64,000 nucleotides of DNA, from contig JADJAB010000014.1 in the NCBI GenBank assembly GCA_016704435.1, positions 1 through 64,000 of the forward strand, in the 5' to 3' direction. Below the pieces are notes generated by a model. The model made no database searches, was not told the DNA's origin, and saw nothing but the letters and a program-made list of their open reading frames with translations. Numbering within the stretch: position 1 is the stretch's first letter; every line of letters starts with the position of its first letter. This document shows, piece after piece, positions 17,314 through 25,477 of this stretch. A program made the translations under genes and the position numbers. Origin of the DNA: Rhodobacter sp. GTDB lineage: Bacteria; Pseudomonadota; Alphaproteobacteria; Rhodobacterales; Rhodobacteraceae.

Positions 17314-18353
17314 TGGTCGGCGCCGGATGCCGCCCCATCCATCGCCACTGGCAGGGCGGTGGCAAGGGGCGGGGTCAGCCCGTCGGGCCAATCGGGCACG
17401 GTGCCATCCGACCCGACCAGGCGCACCCAAGCCACGCCGCGCACCCCGGTCTTGACCTGTGCAAGATGCCCGGCCACCAGTTCCTGCGGGATACGAACGC
17501 GGATGCGGAACATCAGGCTTTCGCGTTCTGCCACGGTTTCCACCTGTTTGGGGGTGAATTGCGCCTGCGGGGCAACGAAGCTGACGGTGGCGGGTACGGC
17601 GACATCGGGCATGACGTCGACGACGATGCGGGCTTCGTCGCCCAGGCGGACTCTGGGGGCGGCGCTCGCAGGCAGGAAGAACTCCATGTAGATATCGCCA
17701 AGGCTGACCAGCGTCAGCACCTTGCCGCCGCCGCCCAGCACTTCGCCGGGTTGTGCAAGGCGGTAGAGAACGCGCCCCGCTTGCGATGCGTAGAGGGTGC
17801 TGTCCGCGATCCGCGCTTCGATCTCGTGCAGGGCCGCCGTTTCGGCATCGACGGCGCGTTCCTTGGCAAGGACCGTCGCCCGCGCGGCGGTAAGGCCGGC
17901 TTCGTCCAGCTGTGCCTGGGTGCGGCTGATATCCAGATCTTCGCCGGTGACGACACCGCGTTCACCCAGCGTTTCCGCGCGGGCGAGTTTGCTTTGTGAC
18001 AGCGCCAGACTTGCCTCGGCCTGGGCAATGCCGGCCTGCGCAACGGTCACCGCCGCCTCGGCACTGGCCACTGCCGCCTCGGCCCGCATCTTCTGCGCGG
18101 CCAGTTCGGTGGTGTCCATTACTGCCAGCACATCGCCAGCCTGCACCAGGTCACCTTCGCGCACGGCAATTTCGGACACGCGCCCGGCCAGCCGGGTGGA
18201 TACATCGACCAGATCGGCCTCGATCCGGCCATTGCCGCGGGCAAAGCCTTCGGGCGGCAAATCGCTGGGGGCCAGCAGAACCCGCCAGGCAGCATAGCCC
18301 AAGAATGCCGCGAGAATGGCCAACACGAGAGCAATGGAAATCTTGCGTGACAT
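17310..18353 (-). CDS. HlyD/EmrA-family membrane fusion protein (YhiI-like), copy 1
   Basis: This 347-residue periplasmic adaptor has an N-terminal signal anchor (ISIALVLAILAAFLGYAAW, residues 5-23) and a split lipoyl domain (GRIEADLVDVSTRLAGRVSE and LYRLAQPGEVLGGGGKVL). Between the halves is an alanine-rich coiled-coil hairpin (about residues 85-190). A beta-barrel region follows (AQFTPKQVETVAERESLMFR). It would link the RbbA/YhhJ inner-membrane exporter to an outer-membrane TolC-type channel, none of which is encoded here. The stop overlaps the RbbA start by 4 bp. The paralogue at 61797-62808 shares the LPPEGFA-GNGRIEAD and QPGEVLGGGGKV landmarks. Confidence 0.92.
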   Translation of the reverse strand: MSRKISIALVLAILAAFLGYAAWRVLLAPSDLPPEGFARGNGRIEADLVDVSTRLAGRVSEIAVREGDLVQAGDVLAVMDTTELAAQKMRAEAAVASAEAAVTVAQAGIAQAEASLALSQSKLARAETLGERGVVTGEDLDISRTQAQLDEAGLTAARATVLAKERAVDAETAALHEIEARIADSTLYASQAGRVLYRLAQPGEVLGGGGKVLTLVSLGDIYMEFFLPASAAPRVRLGDEARIVVDVMPDVAVPATVSFVAPQAQFTPKQVETVAERESLMFRIRVRIPQELVAGHLAQVKTGVRGVAWVRLVGSDGTVPDWPDGLTPPLATALPVAMDGAASGADQ

Positions 18354-18356
18354 GGC

Positions 18357-19097
18357 TCAGGCAACTCCCTGTGGATGATCTTGCAGCGCGTCCGGAGGGT
18401 GACCTCGATAGAAATCAAGCAGGGCCGCGATGGCCTGTTCTGCTGTTTTAACCAGGGTGAACAGCTTGCGGTCCTGCGCAGCGATGATGCCTTCGGCGAC
18501 GAGAAAGTCAAAACTCACGGCCCGGCCCCAGAACTCCGGGCCAAACAGCACAATCGGAAGCATCGACATCTTGCCGGTCTGCACGAGGGTCAGGACTTCG
18601 AACAACTCGTCCAGCGTGCCGTAGCCGCCCGGAAGGGCCACCAGCGCCTTGGCCCGCATCAGGAAATGCAACTTGCGCAGCGCGAAATGGCGGAACCGGA
18701 ACGCCAGATCGGCCATGATGGTATTCCTGCGTCCGGCATGGAGGTCGCCCTCGATCACTGTCGGGTCACGCAGAATGGGCCGCTCCCGCTGCACGAGACC
18801 GCCGCTCAAAACGATCCTGGTCGTTTTGCCGTTTTCGGTGATCAGGACTTCGATGATGGCAGGGCCGAGGGTATGGCCGGCATCCCGGAAACGGCAGCGT
18901 ACGCTGGGGTGTGGGTTGAGGCAATCATCAAAACGGACTGCCTGCAGCTGATGCAGGCGGACTTGCGCGTCTTCCATCGTGCGGCGACGCACCTTGCCCG
19001 GTACGAAATCACGCAGGTAGATCAGCAGGTAACCGCAAAGCATGAACAGCATGAGATAGCCAGGATCCGTCACGAAGTTGACTCTGCCAGTGACCAT
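18357..19097 (-). CDS. Chimeric ORF: decarboxylase-beta-like, MBL-fold and LOG-family segments fused in frame
   Basis: One open frame joins pieces of three unrelated families. The first about 30 residues (VNFVTDPGYLMLFMLCGYLL) resemble the start of Na+-translocating decarboxylase beta subunits. The middle about 90 residues (TMEDAQVRLHQLQAVRFDD, FRDAGHTLGPAIIEV, ERPILRDPTVIEGDL) are the central part of an MBL-fold RNA-processing hydrolase. Its metal aspartate motif SGDL is changed to SGGL. The C-terminal about 115 residues (FRHFALRKLHFLMRAKALVA, then PGGYGTLDELFEVLTLVQTG) are the second half of a LOG/TIGR00730 Rossmann protein. None of the three domains is complete. The start is ATG at 19097, or TTG at 19145. 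It ends 3 bp before hlyD, so it may lead that operon's transcript. A deletion-formed fusion is the likeliest origin. Confidence 0.65.
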   Translation of the reverse strand: MVTGRVNFVTDPGYLMLFMLCGYLLIYLRDFVPGKVRRRTMEDAQVRLHQLQAVRFDDCLNPHPSVRCRFRDAGHTLGPAIIEVLITENGKTTRIVLSGGLVQRERPILRDPTVIEGDLHAGRRNTIMADLAFRFRHFALRKLHFLMRAKALVALPGGYGTLDELFEVLTLVQTGKMSMLPIVLFGPEFWGRAVSFDFLVAEGIIAAQDRKLFTLVKTAEQAIAALLDFYRGHPPDALQDHPQGVA

Positions 19098-19145
19098 GAC
19101 TGGCCGTGTTTGGTTGAGGGCGGATATCCGCAGCCTCGCCGGCAA

Positions 19146-19516
19146 CCATGGCTTGAAAAAAGAAAGTAATCAATTACTATCTTGTGTGTTGATCCCATGC
19201 CTTCAGGCGTTTCGGCCTTGGCCAGATGCAGATTTCGGGGGCGTGCACGAACGTGAAGCGCCGGATGGCTTGGTCTCAGGTCCTTGCTGCGGGGAAGAAA
19301 ACCGATTCCGCTCGGCTATGCGGCGACCGCAGGGAATTGGGCAAACGGACAGAATCCAGCCGTCGAAGGCCCGCCAGAGGGAGACCCGGTCGCCGGGAAC
19401 CTAGACGTCGGTTTCGTCCATTCGCCGCGCACGCCATATGACGACCTGGCCGGCCACAGCCAGGTCGTTCACCCAGGAAGGGCCGCGGGACGGCGGGTCT
19501 TGCGGTTGTTGTCCGG
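19146..19516. other. Intergenic region; no gene seen apart from a terminator
   Basis: An AT-rich patch at 19155-19195 (containing AGTAATCAATTACT) lies just upstream of the chimeric gene and is a plausible promoter area for the exporter operon. The rest shows no frame with recognisable similarity. The strong hairpin at 19441-19468 is listed separately. Confidence 0.4.
19441..19468 (-). terminator. Strong hairpin downstream of the MttB-operon binding protein gene
   Basis: A perfect 10-bp stem (ACGACCTGGC and GCCAGGTCGT) with an 8-nt loop lies 49 bp past the stop of the substrate-binding protein at the end of the operon. There is no long T-run, so it may act as a terminator or as a 3' mRNA-stabilising structure. 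Confidence 0.55.
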
Positions 19517-21166
19517 TCAGGCGTCGACCGACCATTTGTAGTGGTGGTGTTCGAACATCGGGTGGATGTCGCATCCTTTGACCTTGGCGGTCGTGTGACG
19601 GAAAAGAGACCGCCAGTACGGCTGGATGAGAACGCCCTCCTGCTGGAGGATCGTCTCGATCCGCGCCATCACCTCGCGGCGTTTGTCGGCATCGAAGATC
19701 GCCGTGGCCGCGGTCAGTTCTGCATCGAAATCCGCGTTCGCCATGGCGGTTTCGTTCCAGCTTCCGCCGGTGCGGTAGGCCAGCGCCAGTACCTGCACCC
19801 CAAGCGGGCGCATCTTCCATGCGGTGGCCGAGAACGGGTATTTCGTCCAGTCGTTCCAGAAGGTCGAGCCGGGGAGGATCTTGCGCCGGATGTTGATGCC
19901 TGCGTCGCGGATCTGCCCGGCCACCGCGTCGCAGGTCGCGGTCTGCCAGCCATCCTCGATCGAGATCAGCTCGAATTCGTGATCGGCCATTCCGGCTTCG
20001 GCGATCATCGCCTTGGCGGCCGCCTTGTCGACCACCAGTGGTGGCAGCTGCGCATATTCGGGATGGATCGGGCAGACGTGGTGGTTTTCCGCCACGGTGC
20101 CCAGGCCGGCATATCCCAGCTCCAGGATGGTCGCGTTGTCGACCGCCATCTGCAGGGCGCGGCGCACCTTGGCATCCTTGAACTCTTCGGCAAGCTGGTT
20201 GAAGCGCACGGCCAGCGTATTGGCGGTGACCGCTTCGGTCTTGTCCCAGCCCAGCCCGTCCATGACGGCAACGTAATCGCCGACGGTCTGGTAGGTGGCG
20301 TCGATCTCGCCGGATTGGGCCGCCGCGACGATTGCCGCAGCATCGGTGCCCAGGTCGATGTATTCGATGCGGTCAAGATAGGGGCCGCCGTAGACCTCGG
20401 TTCCCCACCAGGCGTGGTCGGCGTTCCTGACCAGCACCTGCTTGACGCCGACCTCGTTGGTTTCGGGCAGATAGGGGCCGGTGCCGACCGGGTTGGCCGA
20501 GGGGTCGCCATTGTCATAGCCTTGGTGGACGATGCCGGCAGGGTAATCGGCCATCCCGACGATGATGGTGATGTCGGGCGCGGTCAACGTCAGTTTGACG
20601 GTATGATCGTCGACCACGGTCACGGCGCCGTCGCGCACCTGTTTGGTGGCCTCATCCTGCAGGGCCGCCATCCGCCCGGCCATCGAGTTGCCTTCGACCG
20701 AACCGTCGCACCAGCGCGCGATGTTGTGGACGACATCCGCGGCGGTGAAGTCGTCGCCGTTGTTCCACTTCACCCCCTTGCGCAGGTGCAGGGTGTATTC
20801 GCTGGCGTCGTCATTCGCGCCCCAGGACTCCAGCAGCATGCCGCGCAGCGATCCGTCGTTTTCGTATTCGACCAGATACTCCAGCCAGCCGCGCGCGAAG
20901 TTCGAGATTTCGCCCCAGTCGGCGGTTCTGGGATCTTTCAGGGCCTTGGTCTCCATCGCCATGCGCAGGGTGCCGCCCATCGTGGCCTGGGCCCGCGCGG
21001 CGGGGGCGGTGACGCCCAAGAGGCCATAGGCGGCGGTGGCCGAGACCCCGAGGGCGGTGGCGCGGGTCAGGAACTCGCGGCGGCTGAGACGGCCGGAGCG
21101 CGCTTCGTCGCCGTAAAGCTCGGCGCCGGGGTGAAGGGTGCGTTTGGTCGATGTTGCGTTTTTCAT
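19517..21166 (-). CDS. ABC transporter substrate-binding protein, peptide/nickel family (SBP_bac_5), Tat-exported
   Basis: This 549-residue family-5 binding protein has a twin-arginine signal: SRREFLTRATALGV near residue 25, a hydrophobic core and AAARAQA as the cleavage region. The mature protein has the usual features ARGWLEYLVEYENDGSLRGM, YTLHLRKGVKWNNGDDFTAA and NPVGTGPYLPE. No permease or ATPase genes accompany it; it ends the MttB operon. It may capture the operon's substrate and share ABC machinery encoded elsewhere, possibly one of the two Dpp-type systems in this window (inference). The start at 21166 gives the full signal peptide. The C-terminal end HHYKWSVDA is normal for the family. 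Confidence 0.9.
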   Translation of the reverse strand: MKNATSTKRTLHPGAELYGDEARSGRLSRREFLTRATALGVSATAAYGLLGVTAPAARAQATMGGTLRMAMETKALKDPRTADWGEISNFARGWLEYLVEYENDGSLRGMLLESWGANDDASEYTLHLRKGVKWNNGDDFTAADVVHNIARWCDGSVEGNSMAGRMAALQDEATKQVRDGAVTVVDDHTVKLTLTAPDITIIVGMADYPAGIVHQGYDNGDPSANPVGTGPYLPETNEVGVKQVLVRNADHAWWGTEVYGGPYLDRIEYIDLGTDAAAIVAAAQSGEIDATYQTVGDYVAVMDGLGWDKTEAVTANTLAVRFNQLAEEFKDAKVRRALQMAVDNATILELGYAGLGTVAENHHVCPIHPEYAQLPPLVVDKAAAKAMIAEAGMADHEFELISIEDGWQTATCDAVAGQIRDAGINIRRKILPGSTFWNDWTKYPFSATAWKMRPLGVQVLALAYRTGGSWNETAMANADFDAELTAATAIFDADKRREVMARIETILQQEGVLIQPYWRSLFRHTTAKVKGCDIHPMFEHHHYKWSVDA

Positions 21167-21216
21167 GGTGGGTTTCCCTGATGGATTGGCGGTTTCTTGC
21201 TGTTGCGTTGTGGCGG

Positions 21217-21594
21217 TCACGGGTCCGGCGGCGCGGTCGGGTGGGCCCTGGCGATCTGCGTCGAGGGCGAGCGGTCGACCGGTGCCACCGCGTAAAAGAA
21301 GGTGACCGGGGCGGTGGCGGTATAGACCAGCCATGTCCCTTCCGGGATCCACAGCGTGTCGCCGGGGCCGGCGTGAAAGGTGCCGTCGCGGGTTTTCAGC
21401 CGGAATTCACCCTCCAGGATGAACAGGACTTCGTCATAGGTGACGGTCCATTCCATCTCGCAATCCCTGAACACACCTATACCGGCGCCAAGCCGCGTGC
21501 TGAAGGACGTGTTCACCAGCCCCTGGACCGCAGCACCCGAAGCGCCGGGCACCAGATCCTGATCGGATTTGCGAAACAGCCTTACCCCTGGCAT
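21217..21594 (-). CDS. Cupin-domain protein (EutQ-like)
   Basis: This 125-residue single-domain cupin has a first motif that reads EWTVTYDEVLFILEGEFRLK, the ethanolamine-utilisation EutQ-type pattern. It is followed by GTFHAGPGDTLWIPEGTWLV and FFYAVAPVD in the second motif. Its metal ligands are fewer than in classical cupins (no HxH pair), as in EutQ, so a structural or sensing role is as likely as catalysis. It lies between the methyltransferase and the binding protein in an operon for amine breakdown. The start at 21594 was chosen over an upstream ATG because the fold begins there and a GGAGAG ribosome-binding site precedes it. Confidence 0.82.
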   Translation of the reverse strand: MPGVRLFRKSDQDLVPGASGAAVQGLVNTSFSTRLGAGIGVFRDCEMEWTVTYDEVLFILEGEFRLKTRDGTFHAGPGDTLWIPEGTWLVYTATAPVTFFYAVAPVDRSPSTQIARAHPTAPPDP

Positions 21595-21619
21595 CGTCGG
21601 TCTCTCCTTCCTGCGGTTG

Positions 21620-23188
21620 CTATTCCACGCCGATACCGGCACGGATCTCGGATTTGCGCCGGTCGACATAGCCGGTCAGGTCCCGCAAGAGATCGGGGTC
21701 GATCGGCGGCGCCTCGTATTCGTCCAGCATCTTTTTCCAGACGCCATTGGCGCGCTGGGACGCGGTCAGCGATCCGCGGTCGCGCCAGTTCTCGAAATTG
21801 CTCCAGTCCGAGACCAGCGGCGCATAGAACGCGTCTTCATAGCGCCCGAAGGTGTCGGTGGCGCCGAAGAAATGCCCGCCGGGGCCGACTTCGGCAAAGG
21901 TCGACAGCCCAAGCGCGCCCTCGTCGACCGCGATCGGCTGCAGCATGCTGACCATCATCTGCAGCATTTCCGCGTCCAGAATCAGCTTCTCAAACGAGGC
22001 GGTCAGCCCGCCTTCCAGCCAGCCGCCGCCGTGGATCATCAGGTTGCAATGGCTCATCACCGTCGACCAGATCGACATCTGGCTTTCATAGGCGGACTGG
22101 GCATCCTCCACATTGGCCGCGCAGGCGTTCGATGACCGCCATGGCAGCCCCTGAAGCCGCGCCAGTTGGCCCGAGGCGAAAGCGGCCTTGGCATATTCCG
22201 GCGTGCCAAAGGCGGGTGCGCCGGTGCGCATGTCGACGTTGGAGGCGAAAGAGCCGTAGACGCAGGGCATGCCGGGCTGCACCACCTGCAAAAGGGCAAT
22301 CGTGGCCAGCGCTTCGGCGTTCTGGCCGACCAGCGCGCCGGCCATGGTCGCCGGCGCCATGGCTCCTGCCAGGGTGAACGGGGTGACGATCACCGCCTGT
22401 CCGCATTCGGCAAAGGCCCGCGCGCCATGGGTCATCGCGGCGTCCAGCACCAGCGGCGAGTTGGTGTTGATGTTGCCGATCAGCGCGGGGTCTCGCTGCA
22501 GCCCGTCGCGGTCTGTCGCGAAGGTCAGGCAGGCCATCTCGATCGCGTCTTCGGCGCGGAACCGCCCCAGCATCCACGATCCCCAGACCTTGTCGGTCAG
22601 CTCGATCCCGTTCAGATAGCCTTGCAGGTGGCGCACCTCGGGGGCGAGGTCCATCGCCTCGAACGGGGTGCCGTAGAGGTAATGGATGGTGTTCAGCGAT
22701 TGCAGCAGGCGCACGAAGTTGCGGACATCTTCCGTGGTGCCGCTGCGCCTGCCGCGGTCGAGGTCGCTGCAATAGGGCGGCCCGACGACAGAGCCGAAAT
22801 TGACGGTGTTGCCGCCGAGGGTCAGGCTGCGGGCCGGGTTGCGGGCGCGCAGGGTGAAGGTGGACGGCGCCCTGGCGATCTGCGCCTCGATAAAGGCGGG
22901 ATCGAACCGCACCCGCATCGTGCCGTGATCGACCGCGCAGCCGGCGGCTTTCAGCACGTCGCGCGCCCAGGGGTCGTGCATCTCCATCCCGGTCTCGGCC
23001 AGTAGCCGCAGCGAGGTCAGGCGGATTGTCTCCAGATGGTCGAGGCTGAGAACCTCGACCGGGGGAACCGGGTTGCGCAGGGGCCCCCAGGGCAGTTGCG
23101 TCAGGGCGCCCTTGACGCGCGGACCGCGTCGGCCGCGACGGCCAGCGGACTCGGGTGCCGCGATCATGGGCTCGGACGTGGCGTTCAT
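21620..23188 (-). CDS. MttB-superfamily methyltransferase without pyrrolysine (quaternary-amine type)
   Basis: This 522-residue COG5598 protein begins with an Arg-rich tail, then VEVLSLDHLETIRLTSLRLL and LAETGMEMHDPWARDVLKAA. The TIM-barrel landmarks follow: YLYGTPFEAMDLAPEVRHLQ, NSPLVLDAAMTHGARAFAEC and GPGGHFFGATDTFGRYEDAF. No in-frame TAG interrupts the gene, so it belongs to the non-pyrrolysine branch. Known members (for example MtgB) demethylate glycine betaine or related quaternary amines to a corrinoid protein. No corrinoid protein, MtgA or RamA-type activator is present nearby. The start overlaps the FAD oxidoreductase stop by 4 bp. The substrate is unknown; a quaternary ammonium compound is the best guess. 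Confidence 0.88.
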   Translation of the reverse strand: MNATSEPMIAAPESAGRRGRRGPRVKGALTQLPWGPLRNPVPPVEVLSLDHLETIRLTSLRLLAETGMEMHDPWARDVLKAAGCAVDHGTMRVRFDPAFIEAQIARAPSTFTLRARNPARSLTLGGNTVNFGSVVGPPYCSDLDRGRRSGTTEDVRNFVRLLQSLNTIHYLYGTPFEAMDLAPEVRHLQGYLNGIELTDKVWGSWMLGRFRAEDAIEMACLTFATDRDGLQRDPALIGNINTNSPLVLDAAMTHGARAFAECGQAVIVTPFTLAGAMAPATMAGALVGQNAEALATIALLQVVQPGMPCVYGSFASNVDMRTGAPAFGTPEYAKAAFASGQLARLQGLPWRSSNACAANVEDAQSAYESQMSIWSTVMSHCNLMIHGGGWLEGGLTASFEKLILDAEMLQMMVSMLQPIAVDEGALGLSTFAEVGPGGHFFGATDTFGRYEDAFYAPLVSDWSNFENWRDRGSLTASQRANGVWKKMLDEYEAPPIDPDLLRDLTGYVDRRKSEIRAGIGVE

Positions 23189-24501
23189 TCCATGCGGCCT
23201 TTCCATGCTTCCAGTTTCAGGCGCGCCGAGACGCCCAGCCCCAGGAATGGCTCGGGTGGAATGGGACAGGGTGTGCCATAGGCCCGCGCGTGGCCAAGCA
23301 ATTCCGACTCCCTGCCCGCGGCCCAGTCGGCGATAAGCCTGCCGTGGATCGTGCCCTTCGAGACGCCGATGCCGTTCTGGCAGGCGACGACGAAGACCCT
23401 GTCGGACAACCGCTGGAACAGCGGTTCGCTGTTGCGCGACATGCACAGGCCACCGGCGTACGTGTGTTCGAAGTGCGGCTCACCCAGGGTGGGGAACCGG
23501 CGCTTGAAATCGGCGATGTGCCGGCGGCGGTGGCGGACGAGGGCGGCAGGCGTGCTGCTGACCGTGGCGGAATGGGCAAAGCCGATCCGGTGCCAGATGC
23601 GGTTGTCCTGGGTGTGGCGGATGGTCGCCCCGGCCGCACCCACCGGGTGAACGCCCCAATCTCCGGCTCCGCCCAGGCGCGCGGGATCTGACAGCGGCGC
23701 GGTCAGGCTGGCGAATGACATGATGGTAAAGAGGCTGTGACGGGCGATCCCGAAGGCCTCGGTAAAGCCATTGGTGGCCAGGATGATGCCGCCGCCGCGC
23801 AGAGCGCCCTTCGGGCTGCGCAGCATGATCTGCGGCGACAGCGACAGCTCGGTGACCGGCGAGTTCTCGTAAAGATCGACATTCTCGGGCAGGCTGGCGG
23901 CAAGGCCACGGGTCAGGGCGGCGGGGTTCATCAGATAGGTGCCGGGGGAATAGAGGCCCAAGCGGTAATGACCGATGCCCAGCCGTTCCTTCAGCGCCTC
24001 GGTGCGAAGCGGGGTGCTTTCGCATCCCAGAGCGGTCAGAAATTCCTGCGTCTTGTTGAGGATGCCGATGGCGCGGTCACCCACCGCCACCATGTATTTG
24101 CCGCGCCGGCTCCATTGGCAATCAATGGCGTGGTCGTGAACCAGCCGGTCAAGCTCGGCCTGCCCGGCGCGGTGCAGGGCCAGGATGCGGCGGCCGCGGT
24201 CCAGATCGCCATGGGATTCCTGCAAGAACGGCAGGTCGATCGCAAAGCCCGCGTTGCGGCCAGCGGTGCCGCGGCCAACGCGGTCGGCCTCGACCAAAGC
24301 GATGCGCTGGTCGGGGAAATGGGTGGCGAGGGTGCGCGCGGCAGACAGCCCGGCATAGCCGGCGCCGATCACGATCCAGTCGGCGACCACGTCGCCTTCC
24401 AGCTCGCGCGCGGGCGGCGGTGGCGGCAGGATGTTGAACCAGCCGTTGCCATCGTCGAAGCGGGGCAGGAACCGGGTTTTCTGCGAGGGTGCGGAGGTCA
24501 T
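23185..24501 (-). CDS. FAD-dependent amine oxidoreductase (DAO family, PuuB-like)
   Basis: This 438-residue protein has the Rossmann FAD motif GAGYAGLSAARTLATHFP at about residues 47-64 and the second FAD loop GTAGRNAGFAIDLPF. A C-terminal flavin contact sits in FVVACQNGIGVSKGTIHGRL. The PPPPPAREL proline stretch before the Rossmann fold resembles gamma-glutamylputrescine oxidoreductase-type enzymes. The family oxidises secondary or tertiary amines, releasing an aldehyde. Overlap with the MttB gene (ATGA) makes a coupled pathway likely: demethylation of a quaternary amine, then oxidation of the product. This order is inference. Confidence 0.9.
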   Translation of the reverse strand: MTSAPSQKTRFLPRFDDGNGWFNILPPPPPARELEGDVVADWIVIGAGYAGLSAARTLATHFPDQRIALVEADRVGRGTAGRNAGFAIDLPFLQESHGDLDRGRRILALHRAGQAELDRLVHDHAIDCQWSRRGKYMVAVGDRAIGILNKTQEFLTALGCESTPLRTEALKERLGIGHYRLGLYSPGTYLMNPAALTRGLAASLPENVDLYENSPVTELSLSPQIMLRSPKGALRGGGIILATNGFTEAFGIARHSLFTIMSFASLTAPLSDPARLGGAGDWGVHPVGAAGATIRHTQDNRIWHRIGFAHSATVSSTPAALVRHRRRHIADFKRRFPTLGEPHFEHTYAGGLCMSRNSEPLFQRLSDRVFVVACQNGIGVSKGTIHGRLIADWAAGRESELLGHARAYGTPCPIPPEPFLGLGVSARLKLEAWKGRME

Positions 24502-24538
24502 TCCAAGGGTCGCCTGTAAGCCGGAGTTTCGGGGCGGA

Positions 24539-25348
24539 TCAGACCCAGCTGTGCAGGACCTTGCCGCCGGTGATGGTGCAGCCGTTCTCGAAATAGGTGC
24601 CGCCCAGAACCTCGCGCACCTCCAGGTTGGTGTGTTCTTCCAGCACCGAGGGCAGCAGTTTCAGATGGCCCTTGCCTTCAAAGGCCACGCCCTTGCGGAA
24701 ATCTGTCGCCTCGATCTGCAACAGCTCACACACGGCTGGCTTGCCGCCGGGGTCCATCGAGGGGAAATAGCGCAGGTTGATCTGTGGCCAGCGCATCAGC
24801 GCGGGGATGTCGTCATAGGGAATGGCGCGTTCGATATCCAGCCGCCCCTCGAACAGCCGCTCGCCGTGGCTGGCGGTATAGGCGCCCATGCTGGTGCCGG
24901 GGCCAAGCGCTGGCATCGCCGGGTTCTGCGACTGATAGGTGGATTTATACGTCTCGCCAAATCGCTTGTTGAAGCCCATGATCATGCCGCGGACCAGGCT
25001 GAAATCCTTGTTCACCCAGGTCTGCACGCAAAACCGCGCGTCCTGGCCCTGATAGCGGCAGCCGATCCAGTGGACGGTTTCCTGATACCAGGTCCGCTCG
25101 GGGTTGATGATCGCCTGTTCGGGCTGATCCCACAGGCTGTACCATTTGCCGAAATCCACGATCACCAGATCGGGTTCGCTGCTCGGCTCCAGCGGTTCGG
25201 GCAGATAGGAGGCCACGGCAGCGGGGTCCGACCGATAGGCAATGCACATATGCTCGGTGCCGAAATGCCAGGGCAGATTGCCGACCACATTCGAGATGCC
25301 CTCGGGCGAGGGGTATGAGAACCCCTTGAGATCGGAAATCTTCGTCAT
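24539..25348 (-). CDS. Acetoacetate decarboxylase-like protein
   Basis: This 269-residue protein has acetoacetate decarboxylase (PF06314-type) landmarks: HMCIAYRSDPAAVASYLPEP near the N terminus, DFGKWYSLWDQPE, and FSLVRGMIMGFNKRFGETYK. The lysine in GFNKR aligns with the Schiff-base lysine region (GFPKK) of the clostridial enzyme. It is the first gene of the MttB operon and its promoter region is shared with a divergent LysR gene. Either beta-keto-acid decarboxylation or a related aldol-type reaction on an amine-derived keto acid is possible; many family members are not decarboxylases. Confidence 0.85.
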   Translation of the reverse strand: MTKISDLKGFSYPSPEGISNVVGNLPWHFGTEHMCIAYRSDPAAVASYLPEPLEPSSEPDLVIVDFGKWYSLWDQPEQAIINPERTWYQETVHWIGCRYQGQDARFCVQTWVNKDFSLVRGMIMGFNKRFGETYKSTYQSQNPAMPALGPGTSMGAYTASHGERLFEGRLDIERAIPYDDIPALMRWPQINLRYFPSMDPGGKPAVCELLQIEATDFRKGVAFEGKGHLKLLPSVLEEHTNLEVREVLGGTYFENGCTITGGKVLHSWV

Positions 25349-25462
25349 CACCCCCCTTCGCTCCCCTGCGCGGCACGGTGGCGGCGCAAGGGCCAGCCGA
25401 TTGCCGCGGTTGACAGTAGCCAAGGCCTTTGTTGAAGATAGTGAAAAATAGGGTGCAATCAT

Positions 25463-25477
25463 TTGAGCAATTCTCAA
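25463..25477. promoter_or_regulatory. LysR box TTGAG-N5-CTCAA (T-N11-A)
   Basis: A perfect inverted repeat TTGAG CAATT CTCAA contains the T-N11-A core expected of LysR-type operators and resembles MetR sites (TGAA-N5-TTCA). It lies between the divergent ADC-like operon (start 25348) and the LysR gene and overlaps the possible TTG start of the latter. It is therefore a good candidate for control of both. Confidence 0.55.

Noticed and set aside
15169..17691. Very long open frame (over 800 codons) antisense to the first RbbA-like gene
   Set aside because: High-GC codon bias opens antisense frames. Its translation is low-complexity and rich in Gly, Gln, His and Arg, without family motifs, whereas the opposite strand has complete ABC motifs.
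21620..23188. Pyrrolysine-containing trimethylamine methyltransferase
   Set aside because: The frame has no internal TAG and no pyl genes are near; it fits the non-pyrrolysine MttB branch.
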